Shown: one piece after another, positions 8,399 through 15,960 of the stretch
Layout: every line of letters begins with the position of its first letter
How positions within the stretch are numbered: position 1 is the first letter of the stretch
Origin: Actinoplanes lutulentus
GTDB lineage: Bacteria; Actinomycetota; Actinomycetes; Mycobacteriales; Micromonosporaceae
Direction of reading: 5' to 3'
Assembly: GCF_003259845.1 (NCBI RefSeq)
Contig: NZ_QLMJ01000002.1
Span: 620,001-684,000 of the forward strand
DNA: 64,000 nt
Program-made: the position numbers and the translations under genes
The notes under the pieces: generated by a model
What the model was told of the DNA's origin: nothing
The model's input: the letters and a program-made list of their open reading frames with translations, nothing else
Database searches by the model: none

Positions 8399-9445
8399 GT
8401 GCGGCTCGGACTCAACCTCGGTTACCAGACAGCGTGGAGTACGCCCGCCGATCATCTCGCGATGGCGCAGGAGGCGGACCGGCTCGGTTACGCCGTGGTG
8501 TGGGCGGCCGAGGCGTACGGCTCGGACACCGTCAGCATGCTCGCCTGGATGGCCGGGCAGACGCAGCGCATCGATCTGGGCGCCGCCGTCATGCAGATCC
8601 CGGCGCGGACGCCGGCGATGACCGCGATGACGGCCGCCACCATCGACACCCTCTCCGGCGGGCGGTTCCGGCTCGGCCTCGGCGTCTCCGGCCCGCAGGT
8701 GTCGGAGGGGTGGCACGGGGTCCGGTTCGCCAAGCCGCTCGCGCGTACCCGGGAATATGTGGACATCGTGAAGCTGGCTCTCGCCCGGGAGCGGGTCGCC
8801 TATGCCGGCGACCACTACACGCTGCCGCTGCCGGACGGCGCCGGCAAGGCGATCAAGCTGGGGTTCCACCCGCTGCGGCCGGACATCCCGATCTACCTGG
8901 CCGCCGTCGGGCCGAAGAACCTGGAGCTCGCGGGCGAGATCGCGGACGGCTGGCTGGCGATCTTCTTCGCCCCGGACGCGGTTGCCGATTATGTCGGACA
9001 TATCGCTCGGGGCCGAGAGAAAGCTGGTCGTGACATGACCGGCTTCGACATCGCGCCGACCGTGCCCGTCGTCCTCGGCGAAGACCTGAGCGCCTGCGCC
9101 GACGTCATCCGCTGGTACGCCGCCCTCTACATCGGCGGCATGGGCAGCCGGGAGCAGAACTTCTACAACCAGCTCGCCGTCCGGATGGGTTACGAGAAGG
9201 AGGCGAAGCTGGTCCAGGACCTCTACCTGAGCAAGCAGGTCGCCGAGGCCGCCGCCGCCGTGCCGCAGGAGTTCATCGAACGCACCTCGATCCTCGGCAC
9301 CAAGACCCAGATCAAAAAACGCCTTCAGGAGTACGCGGCCGCGGGCGTCGGCACCCTCTCGATCAGCCCCTATGTCGGCGACCGCGAGTCGGGCATCGAG
9401 ACGCTGCGCGTGGTCGCCGAGGCCTTCGCGGAGTCGGGTCTCTGA
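8399..9445 (+). CDS. LLM class F420-dependent oxidoreductase (luciferase-like)
   Basis: 348 residues from the GTG at 8399, chosen because GGGAGG lies 4-5 nt upstream; an in-frame ATG at 8381 would bury that site. The start VRLGLNLGYQ is the first barrel strand. Residues about 90-110 carry SGGRFRLGLGVSGPQV, the family signature. The family uses F420 (or FMN) to oxidise or reduce varied substrates. It heads a conserved actinobacterial block leading to mshC and shares one base with the next gene (TGATG). Confidence 0.85.
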   Translation: MRLGLNLGYQTAWSTPADHLAMAQEADRLGYAVVWAAEAYGSDTVSMLAWMAGQTQRIDLGAAVMQIPARTPAMTAMTAATIDTLSGGRFRLGLGVSGPQVSEGWHGVRFAKPLARTREYVDIVKLALARERVAYAGDHYTLPLPDGAGKAIKLGFHPLRPDIPIYLAAVGPKNLELAGEIADGWLAIFFAPDAVADYVGHIARGREKAGRDMTGFDIAPTVPVVLGEDLSACADVIRWYAALYIGGMGSREQNFYNQLAVRMGYEKEAKLVQDLYLSKQVAEAAAAVPQEFIERTSILGTKTQIKKRLQEYAAAGVGTLSISPYVGDRESGIETLRVVAEAFAESGL

Positions 9446-10122
9446 TGGCGACCGTCCTGTTGCTCCGGCACGGCCGGACCACCGCGAACGCGTCCGGCGG
9501 GCTCGCCGGCCGGCAACCCGTCGAACTCGACGACACCGGGCGTGACCAGGCTGCCCGGGTCGGTGAACGACTGCGGAAACTGCCGCTGGCCGCCGTGGTC
9601 AGCAGCCCGCTGATCCGCTGCCGGCAGACCCTGTCGATCGCGCTGCCCGACGTCGCCGTCGAGGTCGAGGACGGCCTGATCGAGTGCGGGTACGGCGACT
9701 GGGAAGGGCAGCCGCTGAAGGAGCTGTCCAAGGATCCGCTCTGGCCGGTCGTCCAGCAGCACCCCAGCGCCGTCGTCTTCCCGAACGGCGAGGCGATGGC
9801 CGACATGTCCGCGCGGGCGATCAAGGCGATCCGGGACTGGGACGCCAGGATCACCGCCGAGCACGGTGCCGAGGCGGTCTGGGTGGCGTGCAGCCACGGC
9901 GATGTGATCAAGGCCATCGCGGCCGACGCGCTGGGCCTGCACCTGGACCAGTTCCAGCGGATCGTGGCCGATCCGGCGTCCATCACCGCGATCCGGTACA
10001 CCCCGACTCGCCCGTTTTTGGTGCGCCTCAACGAGACCGGTGACCTGGCGTCCGTCGTACCCCCCAAGCGGGTGGAGAGCGACGCCGCCGTCGGCGGGGG
10101 TTCGGGAGGCGGCGCCGTCTGA
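9445..10122 (+). CDS. Histidine phosphatase family protein (MSMEG_4193-type phosphomutase)
   Basis: 225 residues. The phosphoglycerate-mutase fold has the RHG motif at residues 8-10 (catalytic H9), a second catalytic His in CSHGDVI, and an acid/base Glu in the EDGLIECGYGDWEG region. The sequence matches the actinobacterial MSMEG_4193 branch by its position next to the DUF3090 and SCO1664 genes. The substrate is not established. The C-terminus ends in a Gly-rich tail. Confidence 0.85.
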   Translation: MATVLLLRHGRTTANASGGLAGRQPVELDDTGRDQAARVGERLRKLPLAAVVSSPLIRCRQTLSIALPDVAVEVEDGLIECGYGDWEGQPLKELSKDPLWPVVQQHPSAVVFPNGEAMADMSARAIKAIRDWDARITAEHGAEAVWVACSHGDVIKAIAADALGLHLDQFQRIVADPASITAIRYTPTRPFLVRLNETGDLASVVPPKRVESDAAVGGGSGGGAV

Positions 10123-10218
10123 CGACGCTCCGTGACCGGTGGTTAGCCGCAGGGTAGGGGTCGTTGCGCCCTCGGCGAACCCGCGATGGTGACCCGCGCG
10201 GTTACCGGCACGGATGGC

Positions 10219-10224
10219 TAGGGT
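10219..10224 (+). promoter_or_regulatory. -10 box, leaderless-type, for the DUF3090 gene
   Basis: TAGGGT lies 7 nt upstream of the ATG at 10232 with no ribosome site between. It argues for the 10232 start rather than the in-frame ATG at 10214. Confidence 0.4.
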
Positions 10225-10231
10225 TGTCGGT

Positions 10232-10846
10232 ATGACCCACCAAGTACATGCCTTCGAGCCGCCGGAGCGGTTCGTCGCCGGGACGGTGGGCGAGCCGGGG
10301 GACCGTACTTTCTTTCTCCAGGCCCGCGGCGGCGGCCGGGTGGTCAGCGTGGCGCTGGAGAAAGTTCAGGTGTCGCTGCTCGCCGAGAAACTCGAGGAGC
10401 TGCTCCTCGAGGCGAACAAGCGTTTCGGCGTGATCCTGCCGGACGGCATCCTGCCGGCCACGCACGACAACGAGCCGCTCGACACCCCGGTCGACGAGGA
10501 GTTCCGCGTCGGGACGCTGGGCCTGGCCTTCGATGTCGACACCGGCACCGTCGTGATCGAGGCGATCGAGGCCGGTGAGCCGGATGCCGATCTCTCCGGC
10601 AGCCCGCTCGACGAGGACGACGACGACGATGACGAAGAAGTCGAGGTCGACGTCGAGGACGACGAGGACGAGCCCGACGACGACCTCGACCGGCTGCGCG
10701 TGCGGCTCACCCCGGAAGCGACCCGGGCGTTCATCGACCGCGCCCGCCGCGTGGTCGCCGCCGGCCGGCCGCCGTGCCCGCTCTGCGGCCAGCCGCTCGA
10801 CCCGGCCGGCCACCTCTGCCCCCGGCACAACGGTTACCACCGGTGA
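10232..10846 (+). CDS. DUF3090 family protein
   Basis: 204 residues from the ATG at 10232 (MTHQVHAFEPPERF, the usual family start). The N-terminal half is a beta-rich domain, followed by a very acidic Asp/Glu stretch at about 130-150, longer than the rest of the linker would need. The C-terminus CPLCGQPLDPAGHLCPRH is a zinc-binding knuckle (three Cys plus His). Known only as a conserved actinobacterial family (TIGR03847) next to mshC. The last base pairs overlap the following GTG start (GTGA). Confidence 0.85.
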   Translation: MTHQVHAFEPPERFVAGTVGEPGDRTFFLQARGGGRVVSVALEKVQVSLLAEKLEELLLEANKRFGVILPDGILPATHDNEPLDTPVDEEFRVGTLGLAFDVDTGTVVIEAIEAGEPDADLSGSPLDEDDDDDDEEVEVDVEDDEDEPDDDLDRLRVRLTPEATRAFIDRARRVVAAGRPPCPLCGQPLDPAGHLCPRHNGYHR

Positions 10847-11658
10847 CCGCGGAGCCCACGGCAGTGCTGGCCGAGGCGGACGCCCTCGAACTGCTCGGCC
10901 GTGGCGCGATCGAGATCGAGGGGCGTCTCGTCGACGCCTCCAACACCACGCTGCGTGCCGAGATCTCGCTGGGCAACCTGACCCGCCGCTGCGTCTACAA
11001 GCCGGTCCGCGGCGAGCGCCCGCTCTGGGACTTCCCGGACGGCACCCTGGCCGGCCGTGAGGTCTCGGCGTACCTGGTGTCCCGGGCCACCGGCTGGGAC
11101 CTGGTCCCGCCGACGATCCTGCGCGACGGCCCGCTCGGTCCCGGCGCCCTCCAGCTGTGGATCGACGAGCCGGAGGACGTCGACGGCCTGATCGGTTTCG
11201 TCCCGGCCTACGACGTCCCGGACGGCTGGTTCCCGGTCGCTGCGGCCCGCGACGACGACGGCGACGCGTACGCACTGGCCCACGCCGACGACCCCCGGCT
11301 GGCCCGGCTGGCCATCTTCGACGCCGTCATCAACAACGCCGACCGCAAGGGCGGCCACGTGCTGTACCCGGCCACCGGCGGCGTGCACGGGGTGGACCAC
11401 GGCGTGAGCTTCCACGTGGAGAACAAACTCCGCACGGTCCTCTGGGGCTGGACGGGCAAGTCCCTGCCGGACGACGGGGTGGCCGTGCTGCACCGCCTGC
11501 TGGCCGACCTGACCGGCCCGCTGGGCGAAGCCCTGGACGACCACCTCACGATCTCCGAGGTGCAGCACGTGACGCTGCGCATCAAGCGCCTGCTGCGAGC
11601 GCGCAGATTCCCGCAGCCACCTCAGGAATGGCCCGCGATCCCCTGGCCACCGATCTAG
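10843..11658 (+). CDS. SCO1664 family protein (PI3/4-kinase-like fold)
   Basis: 271 residues from the GTG at 10843, which overlaps the DUF3090 stop; an earlier in-frame ATG would give a 23-residue Pro-rich tail. The motifs RRCVYKPVRGERPLWDFP (nucleotide Lys region), DAVINNADRKGGH (catalytic loop D..N..DR) and GVDHGVSFH (metal-binding D) match TIGR03843, a family with a phosphatidylinositol-kinase-like fold. Activity has not been established as far as I know. Tight coupling with DUF3090 suggests a joint role. Confidence 0.85.
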   Translation: MTAEPTAVLAEADALELLGRGAIEIEGRLVDASNTTLRAEISLGNLTRRCVYKPVRGERPLWDFPDGTLAGREVSAYLVSRATGWDLVPPTILRDGPLGPGALQLWIDEPEDVDGLIGFVPAYDVPDGWFPVAAARDDDGDAYALAHADDPRLARLAIFDAVINNADRKGGHVLYPATGGVHGVDHGVSFHVENKLRTVLWGWTGKSLPDDGVAVLHRLLADLTGPLGEALDDHLTISEVQHVTLRIKRLLRARRFPQPPQEWPAIPWPPI

Positions 11659-11735
11659 GTCCTGGCGTACCGAAGCCTGGCGGTCGGTGTTGGAGGTTTA
11701 GGTCACGTGGTGGGCAAACGTGGTCATGGGCTGGT

Positions 11736-11741
11736 TAGGCT
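11736..11741 (+). promoter_or_regulatory. -10 box, leaderless-type, for mshC
   Basis: TAGGCT, then 6 nt, then the mshC ATG at 11748. The CCGGGG spacer could weakly mimic a ribosome site but abuts the start codon too closely. Confidence 0.4.
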
Positions 11742-11747
11742 CCGGGG

Positions 11748-12992
11748 ATGGATGCTTGGACCGGTCATGACGTGCCCCGCCTGCCGGAGACTCCGGGGCT
11801 CTCGCCGCTGCGGCTCTTTGACACGGCGCGTGGCTCGGTCGAGCCGAGCACGCCGGCCGGGACCGCGACCATGTATGTCTGCGGTATCACCCCCTATGAC
11901 GCCACGCACCTGGGGCACGCGGCCACGATGATCGCGTTCGACCTGGTCAACCGGATGTGGCGGGACGCCGGGCGGGACGTCGATTACGTGCAGAACGTCA
12001 CGGACATCGATGATCCGCTGCTGGAGCGGGCCGCGCGTGACGGTGAGGACTGGATCGTTCTCGCGATGCGGGAGACAGCGCTGTTCCGGGAGGACATGGA
12101 GGCGCTGCGGATCATTCCGCCGGCGCACTACGTGGGTGCGGTCGAGTCGATCCCGCGCATCGTCGAGCACGTGGTCGAGCTGGTGGGCAAGGGCGCGGCG
12201 TACCGGCTCGAGGACGGCACCGGGGACGTCTACTTCGACATCAGCGCCGCGTCGAACTGGGGTTACGAGTCGCATCTGTCCCGTGCCGAGATGCTCGTCC
12301 TCTCCGCCGAGCGCGGTGGCGACCCGGAGCGAGCGGGCAAGCGTGACCCGCTCGACCCGCTGCTGTGGCGCGGCGCCCGTGACGGCGAGCCGGTCTGGGA
12401 CGGCGGTGACCTCGGCCCGGGACGTCCCGGCTGGCACATCGAGTGCGCCACGATCGCGCTCGGGCTGCTCGGCGACACCATCGACGTGCAGGGTGGCGGC
12501 AGCGACCTGGTCTACCCGCACCACGAGTGCTCGGCCGCGCACGCCGAGGTGCTGACCGGCGCGCAGCCGTTCGCCCGGCACTACGCGCACGCCGGCATGA
12601 TCGGCCTCGCGGGCGAGAAGATGTCGAAGTCCAAGGGGAACCTGGTCTTCGTGTCCCGGCTGCGCGGCGACGGCGTCGACCCGATGGCGGTGCGGCTGGG
12701 GCTGCTCACCGGGCATTACCGCACCGACCGGGAGTGGACCGACGAGGTGCTCAAGGCCGGCCTCCAGCGTCTGGCCCGCTGGCGGGAGGCGGCGGCCGCT
12801 CCGGCCGGGCCGTCCGGCGCCGGGCTGCTCGGCGCGGTCCGGGAGGCTCTCTCCGACGATCTCGACGCTCCGGCCGCGCTCGCGGTGGTCGACGCGTGGG
12901 TCGAGGCGGCTCTCGCCGGTGTCGGTGATGATGCCGAGGCGCCCGCGTTGATGGCCCGAACTGTCGACGCATTGCTCGGCGTCCGTTTGTAG
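11748..12992 (+). CDS. mshC: Cysteine--1-D-myo-inosityl 2-amino-2-deoxy-alpha-D-glucopyranoside ligase (mycothiol ligase)
   Basis: 414 residues, the normal length. It joins cysteine to GlcN-Ins with ATP, the third dedicated step of mycothiol synthesis. It is a class I cysteinyl-tRNA-synthetase relative: the zinc Cys and HIGH-like motif appear as [14 protein letters not shown] at residues 45-58, a WHIEC zinc motif lies near 229, and KMSKSKG near 288 is the KMSKS loop. The C-terminus lacks the tRNA-binding domains of CysRS, which separates it from a true synthetase. A strong terminator follows. Confidence 0.93.
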   Translation: MDAWTGHDVPRLPETPGLSPLRLFDTARGSVEPSTPAGTATMYVCGITPYDATHLGHAATMIAFDLVNRMWRDAGRDVDYVQNVTDIDDPLLERAARDGEDWIVLAMRETALFREDMEALRIIPPAHYVGAVESIPRIVEHVVELVGKGAAYRLEDGTGDVYFDISAASNWGYESHLSRAEMLVLSAERGGDPERAGKRDPLDPLLWRGARDGEPVWDGGDLGPGRPGWHIECATIALGLLGDTIDVQGGGSDLVYPHHECSAAHAEVLTGAQPFARHYAHAGMIGLAGEKMSKSKGNLVFVSRLRGDGVDPMAVRLGLLTGHYRTDREWTDEVLKAGLQRLARWREAAAAPAGPSGAGLLGAVREALSDDLDAPAALAVVDAWVEAALAGVGDDAEAPALMARTVDALLGVRL

Positions 12993-13008
12993 ACGACGTT
13001 TCGTTTCC

Positions 13009-13032
13009 GGCCCCCGTTCGCGGGGGCCTTTC
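13009..13032 (+). terminator. Intrinsic terminator after mshC
   Basis: An 8-bp stem GGCCCCCG/CGGGGGCC closes on a TTCG tetraloop and is followed by TTTCGTCTTTT. Ends the conserved mshC block. Confidence 0.8.
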
Positions 13033-13228
13033 GTCTTTTCCGGCCCGGTCATGCCTTTATCGGCGCGCGGGATGGAGATCCCCGGACGGACCCTAGACGC
13101 CTCTGACCAGCGGCGTAGGAAAAATCGGGAAAAAATGCACCATTGTTCTTTTATGAGCGAAAATCCGCGCGTTATCCCGCGGGAAGGGACAGACTGGGTC
13201 GGTCAAAACAACTCCGAAAGGAAAAATC

Positions 13229-13681
13229 ATGCGTCGTACGGCTCTGTTCCTCGGGGGTCTCTTCCTGGCCACCGGCGCGAGCCTCGCGCTGGCCGGCCCG
13301 GCTCAGGCTCACGACGGCAACTGCAAGAAGGACCACGGCAACGCGGCTTCCATCAGCTCGCACGGCGACCGTGGCTCCGCGGCTTCCATCGGCACGAAGG
13401 GTGACCGTGGTTACGCGGCCGCCGCTTCGCTCGGCGACGACGACGACACGAACGTCATCGTCATCAACGACCGCCAGTTCTACCGCGGTCACTACTACGG
13501 TGGTTACGACTCCGCTTACTGGCTCGGCTTGGGCTTCGACTTCCACCTCGGTGGGGGCAGCACCTACTACCCCGGATACGGTCGCGGGGGCTGGGGCTGG
13601 GGCTTCGGTGGCGGCATCGGTATCGGTATCGGCGGCGGATTCGGTGGCGGCGGCGGTTTCGCCTACAACGCTGCTGTCTGA
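13229..13681 (+). CDS. Exported glycine-rich protein with GDRG repeats
   Basis: 150 residues. A Sec signal peptide (residues 1-28, ending AQA) is followed by a short collagen-like repeat (SSHGDRGSAASIGTKGDRGY), an Asp run, a Tyr/Gly-rich stretch (YRGHYYGGY) and a Gly-rich C-terminus with GIGIGIGGG. The ribosome site AAAGGAAAA is clear, and the 90 bp upstream is much more AT-rich than its surroundings, as expected of a strong regulated promoter. No family is recognised; a surface or spore-coat-like structural role is only a guess. It lies outside the conserved mshC block. Confidence 0.7.
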   Translation: MRRTALFLGGLFLATGASLALAGPAQAHDGNCKKDHGNAASISSHGDRGSAASIGTKGDRGYAAAASLGDDDDTNVIVINDRQFYRGHYYGGYDSAYWLGLGFDFHLGGGSTYYPGYGRGGWGWGFGGGIGIGIGGGFGGGGGFAYNAAV

Positions 13682-13706
13682 TCCAGCCAACACAGCTACT
13701 GTCAGG

Positions 13707-13730
13707 CCCGGGACGCCGCCGCGTCCCGGG
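13707..13730 (+). terminator. Hairpin after the glycine-rich exported protein
   Basis: A perfect 10-bp stem CCCGGGACGC/GCGTCCCGGG with a 4-nt loop lies 25 bp past the stop codon. No T run follows, so it is a G/C-type terminator or shared 3' structure with the converging regulator gene. Confidence 0.55.
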
Positions 13731-13750
13731 TCTGCCACGTTCTCAGCAGT

Positions 13751-14557
13751 TCAGATCAGCTCCGCGTCGTGCACCAGCAGGGCTATCTGCACCCGGTTGT
13801 TGAGGTCGAGCTTGGTCAGCAGGCGTGAGACGTGACCTTTCGCCGTCGGCACGCCCATGCCCAGCGCGGCGGCGATCTCCGCGTTGGACCGGCCATGGCC
13901 GACCAGCACCGCCACCTCGGTCTCCCGCGACGTCAGCTCGGCCAGCCGGGCTCGCGCTCGCGCCCGGCGGTTGCCGGCCGCCGGATCGGCCACGTGATCG
14001 ATCAGATGACGGATCACCATGGGCGAGAGAGTCGCGGCACCGGCCGCGACGGTGCGCACCGCCTCCAGGATCTCCCGGGGCGGCGTGTCCTTGAGCAGGA
14101 AACCGCTGGCCCCGCCGCGCAGCGCCTCCAGAACGTACTCATCCACGTCGAACGTGGTCAGCACGATCACCTGAGGCGCGTTCGCCCGGCTGCGGATCCG
14201 GCGGGTCGCGACCAGCCCGTCGACCCGGGGCATCCGGATGTCCATCAGGATCACGTCAGGCCAGTGCGCGTCCGCCGCCGTCACGGCCTGCGCGCCGTCA
14301 CCGGACTCGGCGACCACCTCAATGTCGTCGGACCCACCGACCAGAATCCGCAGACCAGCCCGGACCAGGGGATCGTCGTCGACGATCAGCAACCGGATCG
14401 GTTTGGCCAGCCCTGAGGTCGGCCCTGAGGTGGCCGGCGCTGAGGTGGCCGGCCCTGGGGTAGCCGGCCCTGGCGTGGCCGGCGTTTGGGTAGCCGGCCC
14501 TGGGGAAGCCGGCGCTGGCGTGGCCGGCCCTGGTGTGGTCACGTCGGGTGCGGCCAT
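13751..14557 (-). CDS. NarL/LuxR-type response regulator with N-terminal PGPAT repeats
   Basis: 268 residues. The receiver domain starts at residue 53 and is intact (D60-D62, phospho-acceptor D106 in LMDIRMPRVDG, Lys in FLLKDTPP), followed by a LuxR helix-turn-helix at about 200-260. Residues 9-48 are eight copies of a five-residue Pro/Ala/Thr unit not normally present in the family. The gene starts 19 bp inside the kinase gene, so part of the repeat is close to the kinase 3' end. It pairs with the kinase at 14539-15852. Confidence 0.85.
   Translation of the reverse strand: MAAPDVTTPGPATPAPASPGPATQTPATPGPATPGPATSAPATSGPTSGLAKPIRLLIVDDDPLVRAGLRILVGGSDDIEVVAESGDGAQAVTAADAHWPDVILMDIRMPRVDGLVATRRIRSRANAPQVIVLTTFDVDEYVLEALRGGASGFLLKDTPPREILEAVRTVAAGAATLSPMVIRHLIDHVADPAAGNRRARARARLAELTSRETEVAVLVGHGRSNAEIAAALGMGVPTAKGHVSRLLTKLDLNNRVQIALLVHDAELI
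14414..14533 (-). repeat. In-frame 15-bp tandem repeat (PGPAT units) in a response regulator
   Basis: Eight 15-bp units encode PGPAT, PAPAS, PGPAT, QTPAT, PGPAT, PGPAT, SAPAT and SGPTS, at the start of the regulator upstream of its receiver domain. The copies differ mainly at the first positions, typical of an expanded microsatellite-like coding repeat. Confidence 0.8.
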
Positions 14558-15852
14558 GGCAGCTCCGCCTCCAGCCGGAACTCGTTGTGGTCGGCGCCGT
14601 ATCGCACGGTCCCGCCGGCGATCGCCACCCGCTCGGTGATGCCGACCAGTCCCAGGCCCCCGCAGGGAGCCGGTGTGACGGGTGCTGGTGCTTCGCGCGT
14701 ACCCGAAAGGGGGTTGGTGATCGTGATGCGCAGGCCGCGACCGGCGGCACCCAGCAGGCGCACCGACGCAGCCGGGCCTGATCCGTGCTTGCGCGCGTTG
14801 GTGAGGCCCTCCTGGACGATCCGGTAGGCCGTGCGGCCCAGCACCACCGGTGGCGCCTCGGGCGGGACGGCGCTGGTGAAATCGATCGTCATGCCGGCTT
14901 CCCGCACGCCCGCCACCAGATCGGGCAAATCGCCGAGCCCCGGCTGGGGCGGGTCAGGCAGCTTGCCGAATCCCGGCTGGAGTGGGTCGGGCGGCTTGCC
15001 GAGGCCCGACTGGAGTGGGTCAGGCAGCTTGCTGAATCCCGGCTGGGATGGGTCAGGCAGCTTGCCGAATCCTGGCTGGGGTGGGTCGGGGAGCCTGGCG
15101 CGGGTCGCGCCGACGACCGCCCGCAGCTCTTCGAGGGCCTCGTGCGCGCCGGTCCGGATCGCGCCGGCCGCGATCGACAGCTCGCCGGGCGAGACCGTCC
15201 CGCGCACTTCGAGGGCGCCCGCGTGCAGGCTGATCAGGGACATCCGGTGCGCGATCACGTCGTGCATCTCCCGGGCGATCCGCGCGCGCTCGGTGAGTTT
15301 CGCCTGCTCGGAGCGGAGTTGCTGCTCGGCCTCGAGCCGGGCCGCCTGCTCACGCAGCGATGCGGTGAGCCGGCGGTAGGCCTGGGTGAACAGGCCCCAG
15401 CCCAGCGCCGCCACGGTGACCACCGCGCGCAACGCGACGTCAACCCAGATGTCGAAGGCCGGCGCGCTGTGCAGCAGGAAGTAGACCCCCGCGGTGGCGA
15501 CGTTGACCGCGCCGAGCGCCAGCAACAGGGGAGGGCGCAGCCGGATCGCCGCCGTGAAGAGGGTGATCAGAATCGGACCCGTCGCCATCACCGAGATCGC
15601 GCCGAGCGGCAGCAGCGCGAGCGTCAGCCCGGCCGGATGCCGGCGGCGGAGCACGAGCGCGCCGGCCGCGGCGACACCGACCGCCACGTCGGCCTGCCAG
15701 GGCAGGAACGCGCCCGGATCGCGCGCGTCGCCCAGCACCACCATGATCGCGCCGTAGGCCAGCGCCAGCACGATCGCGATGCCGTCGGCCAGCCGGTCTC
15801 TGGCACGCGCACGCCGGTCACCGGAGTCGGGGACCAGCAGCGCGAAAAGCAT
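14539..15852 (-). CDS. Sensor histidine kinase, HisKA_3 type, with an 11-residue repeat expansion
   Basis: 437 residues. Five or six membrane helices (about 22-160) precede the dimerisation box with H197 (AREMHDVIAHRMSLI) and a degenerate HATPase region ending CGGLGLVGITERV. Residues 254-308 consist of five 11-residue copies of LPDPPQPGFGK type between the phosphotransfer helix and the ATPase domain, where related kinases have just one. It probably signals to the overlapping regulator gene. An operator-like palindrome lies between it and the divergent hydrolase gene. Confidence 0.85.
   Translation of the reverse strand: MLFALLVPDSGDRRARARDRLADGIAIVLALAYGAIMVVLGDARDPGAFLPWQADVAVGVAAAGALVLRRRHPAGLTLALLPLGAISVMATGPILITLFTAAIRLRPPLLLALGAVNVATAGVYFLLHSAPAFDIWVDVALRAVVTVAALGWGLFTQAYRRLTASLREQAARLEAEQQLRSEQAKLTERARIAREMHDVIAHRMSLISLHAGALEVRGTVSPGELSIAAGAIRTGAHEALEELRAVVGATRARLPDPPQPGFGKLPDPSQPGFSKLPDPLQSGLGKPPDPLQPGFGKLPDPPQPGLGDLPDLVAGVREAGMTIDFTSAVPPEAPPVVLGRTAYRIVQEGLTNARKHGSGPAASVRLLGAAGRGLRITITNPLSGTREAPAPVTPAPCGGLGLVGITERVAIAGGTVRYGADHNEFRLEAELPWPHPT
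14929..15093 (-). repeat. In-frame 33-bp tandem repeat inside the kinase gene
   Basis: Five 33-bp units encode 11-residue copies (LPDPPQPGFGK, LPDPSQPGFSK, LPDPLQSGLGK, PPDPLQPGFGK, LPDPPQPGLGD). The last copy runs into LPDLVAGVREAG, which is the normal family sequence at this place, so the array looks like an expansion of the native linker. Confidence 0.85.
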
Positions 15853-15889
15853 GGCCGAAGCCTATTTCGCGGCGAGGGGCGCGGACACC

Positions 15890-15911
15890 TACCAAAGTAT
15901 TGCCTTTGGTA
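15890..15911. promoter_or_regulatory. Operator-like palindrome between kinase and hydrolase genes
   Basis: TACCAAAG, 6 nt, CTTTGGTA: a perfect 8-bp inverted repeat 38 bp before the kinase start and 49 bp before the divergent hydrolase start. Size and place suit a NarL-type regulator dimer site controlling both directions. Confidence 0.55.
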
Positions 15912-15960
15912 TATCCCTTGGCCGCTGTGGACATACCCAGGTCGTAGGCACAGTCGCGTC

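Noticed and set aside
14785..15960. N-terminal extension of the membrane hydrolase frame
   Set aside because: The frame is open but antisense to the kinase gene, and the real start (15961) gives a proper membrane N-terminus after the operator region.
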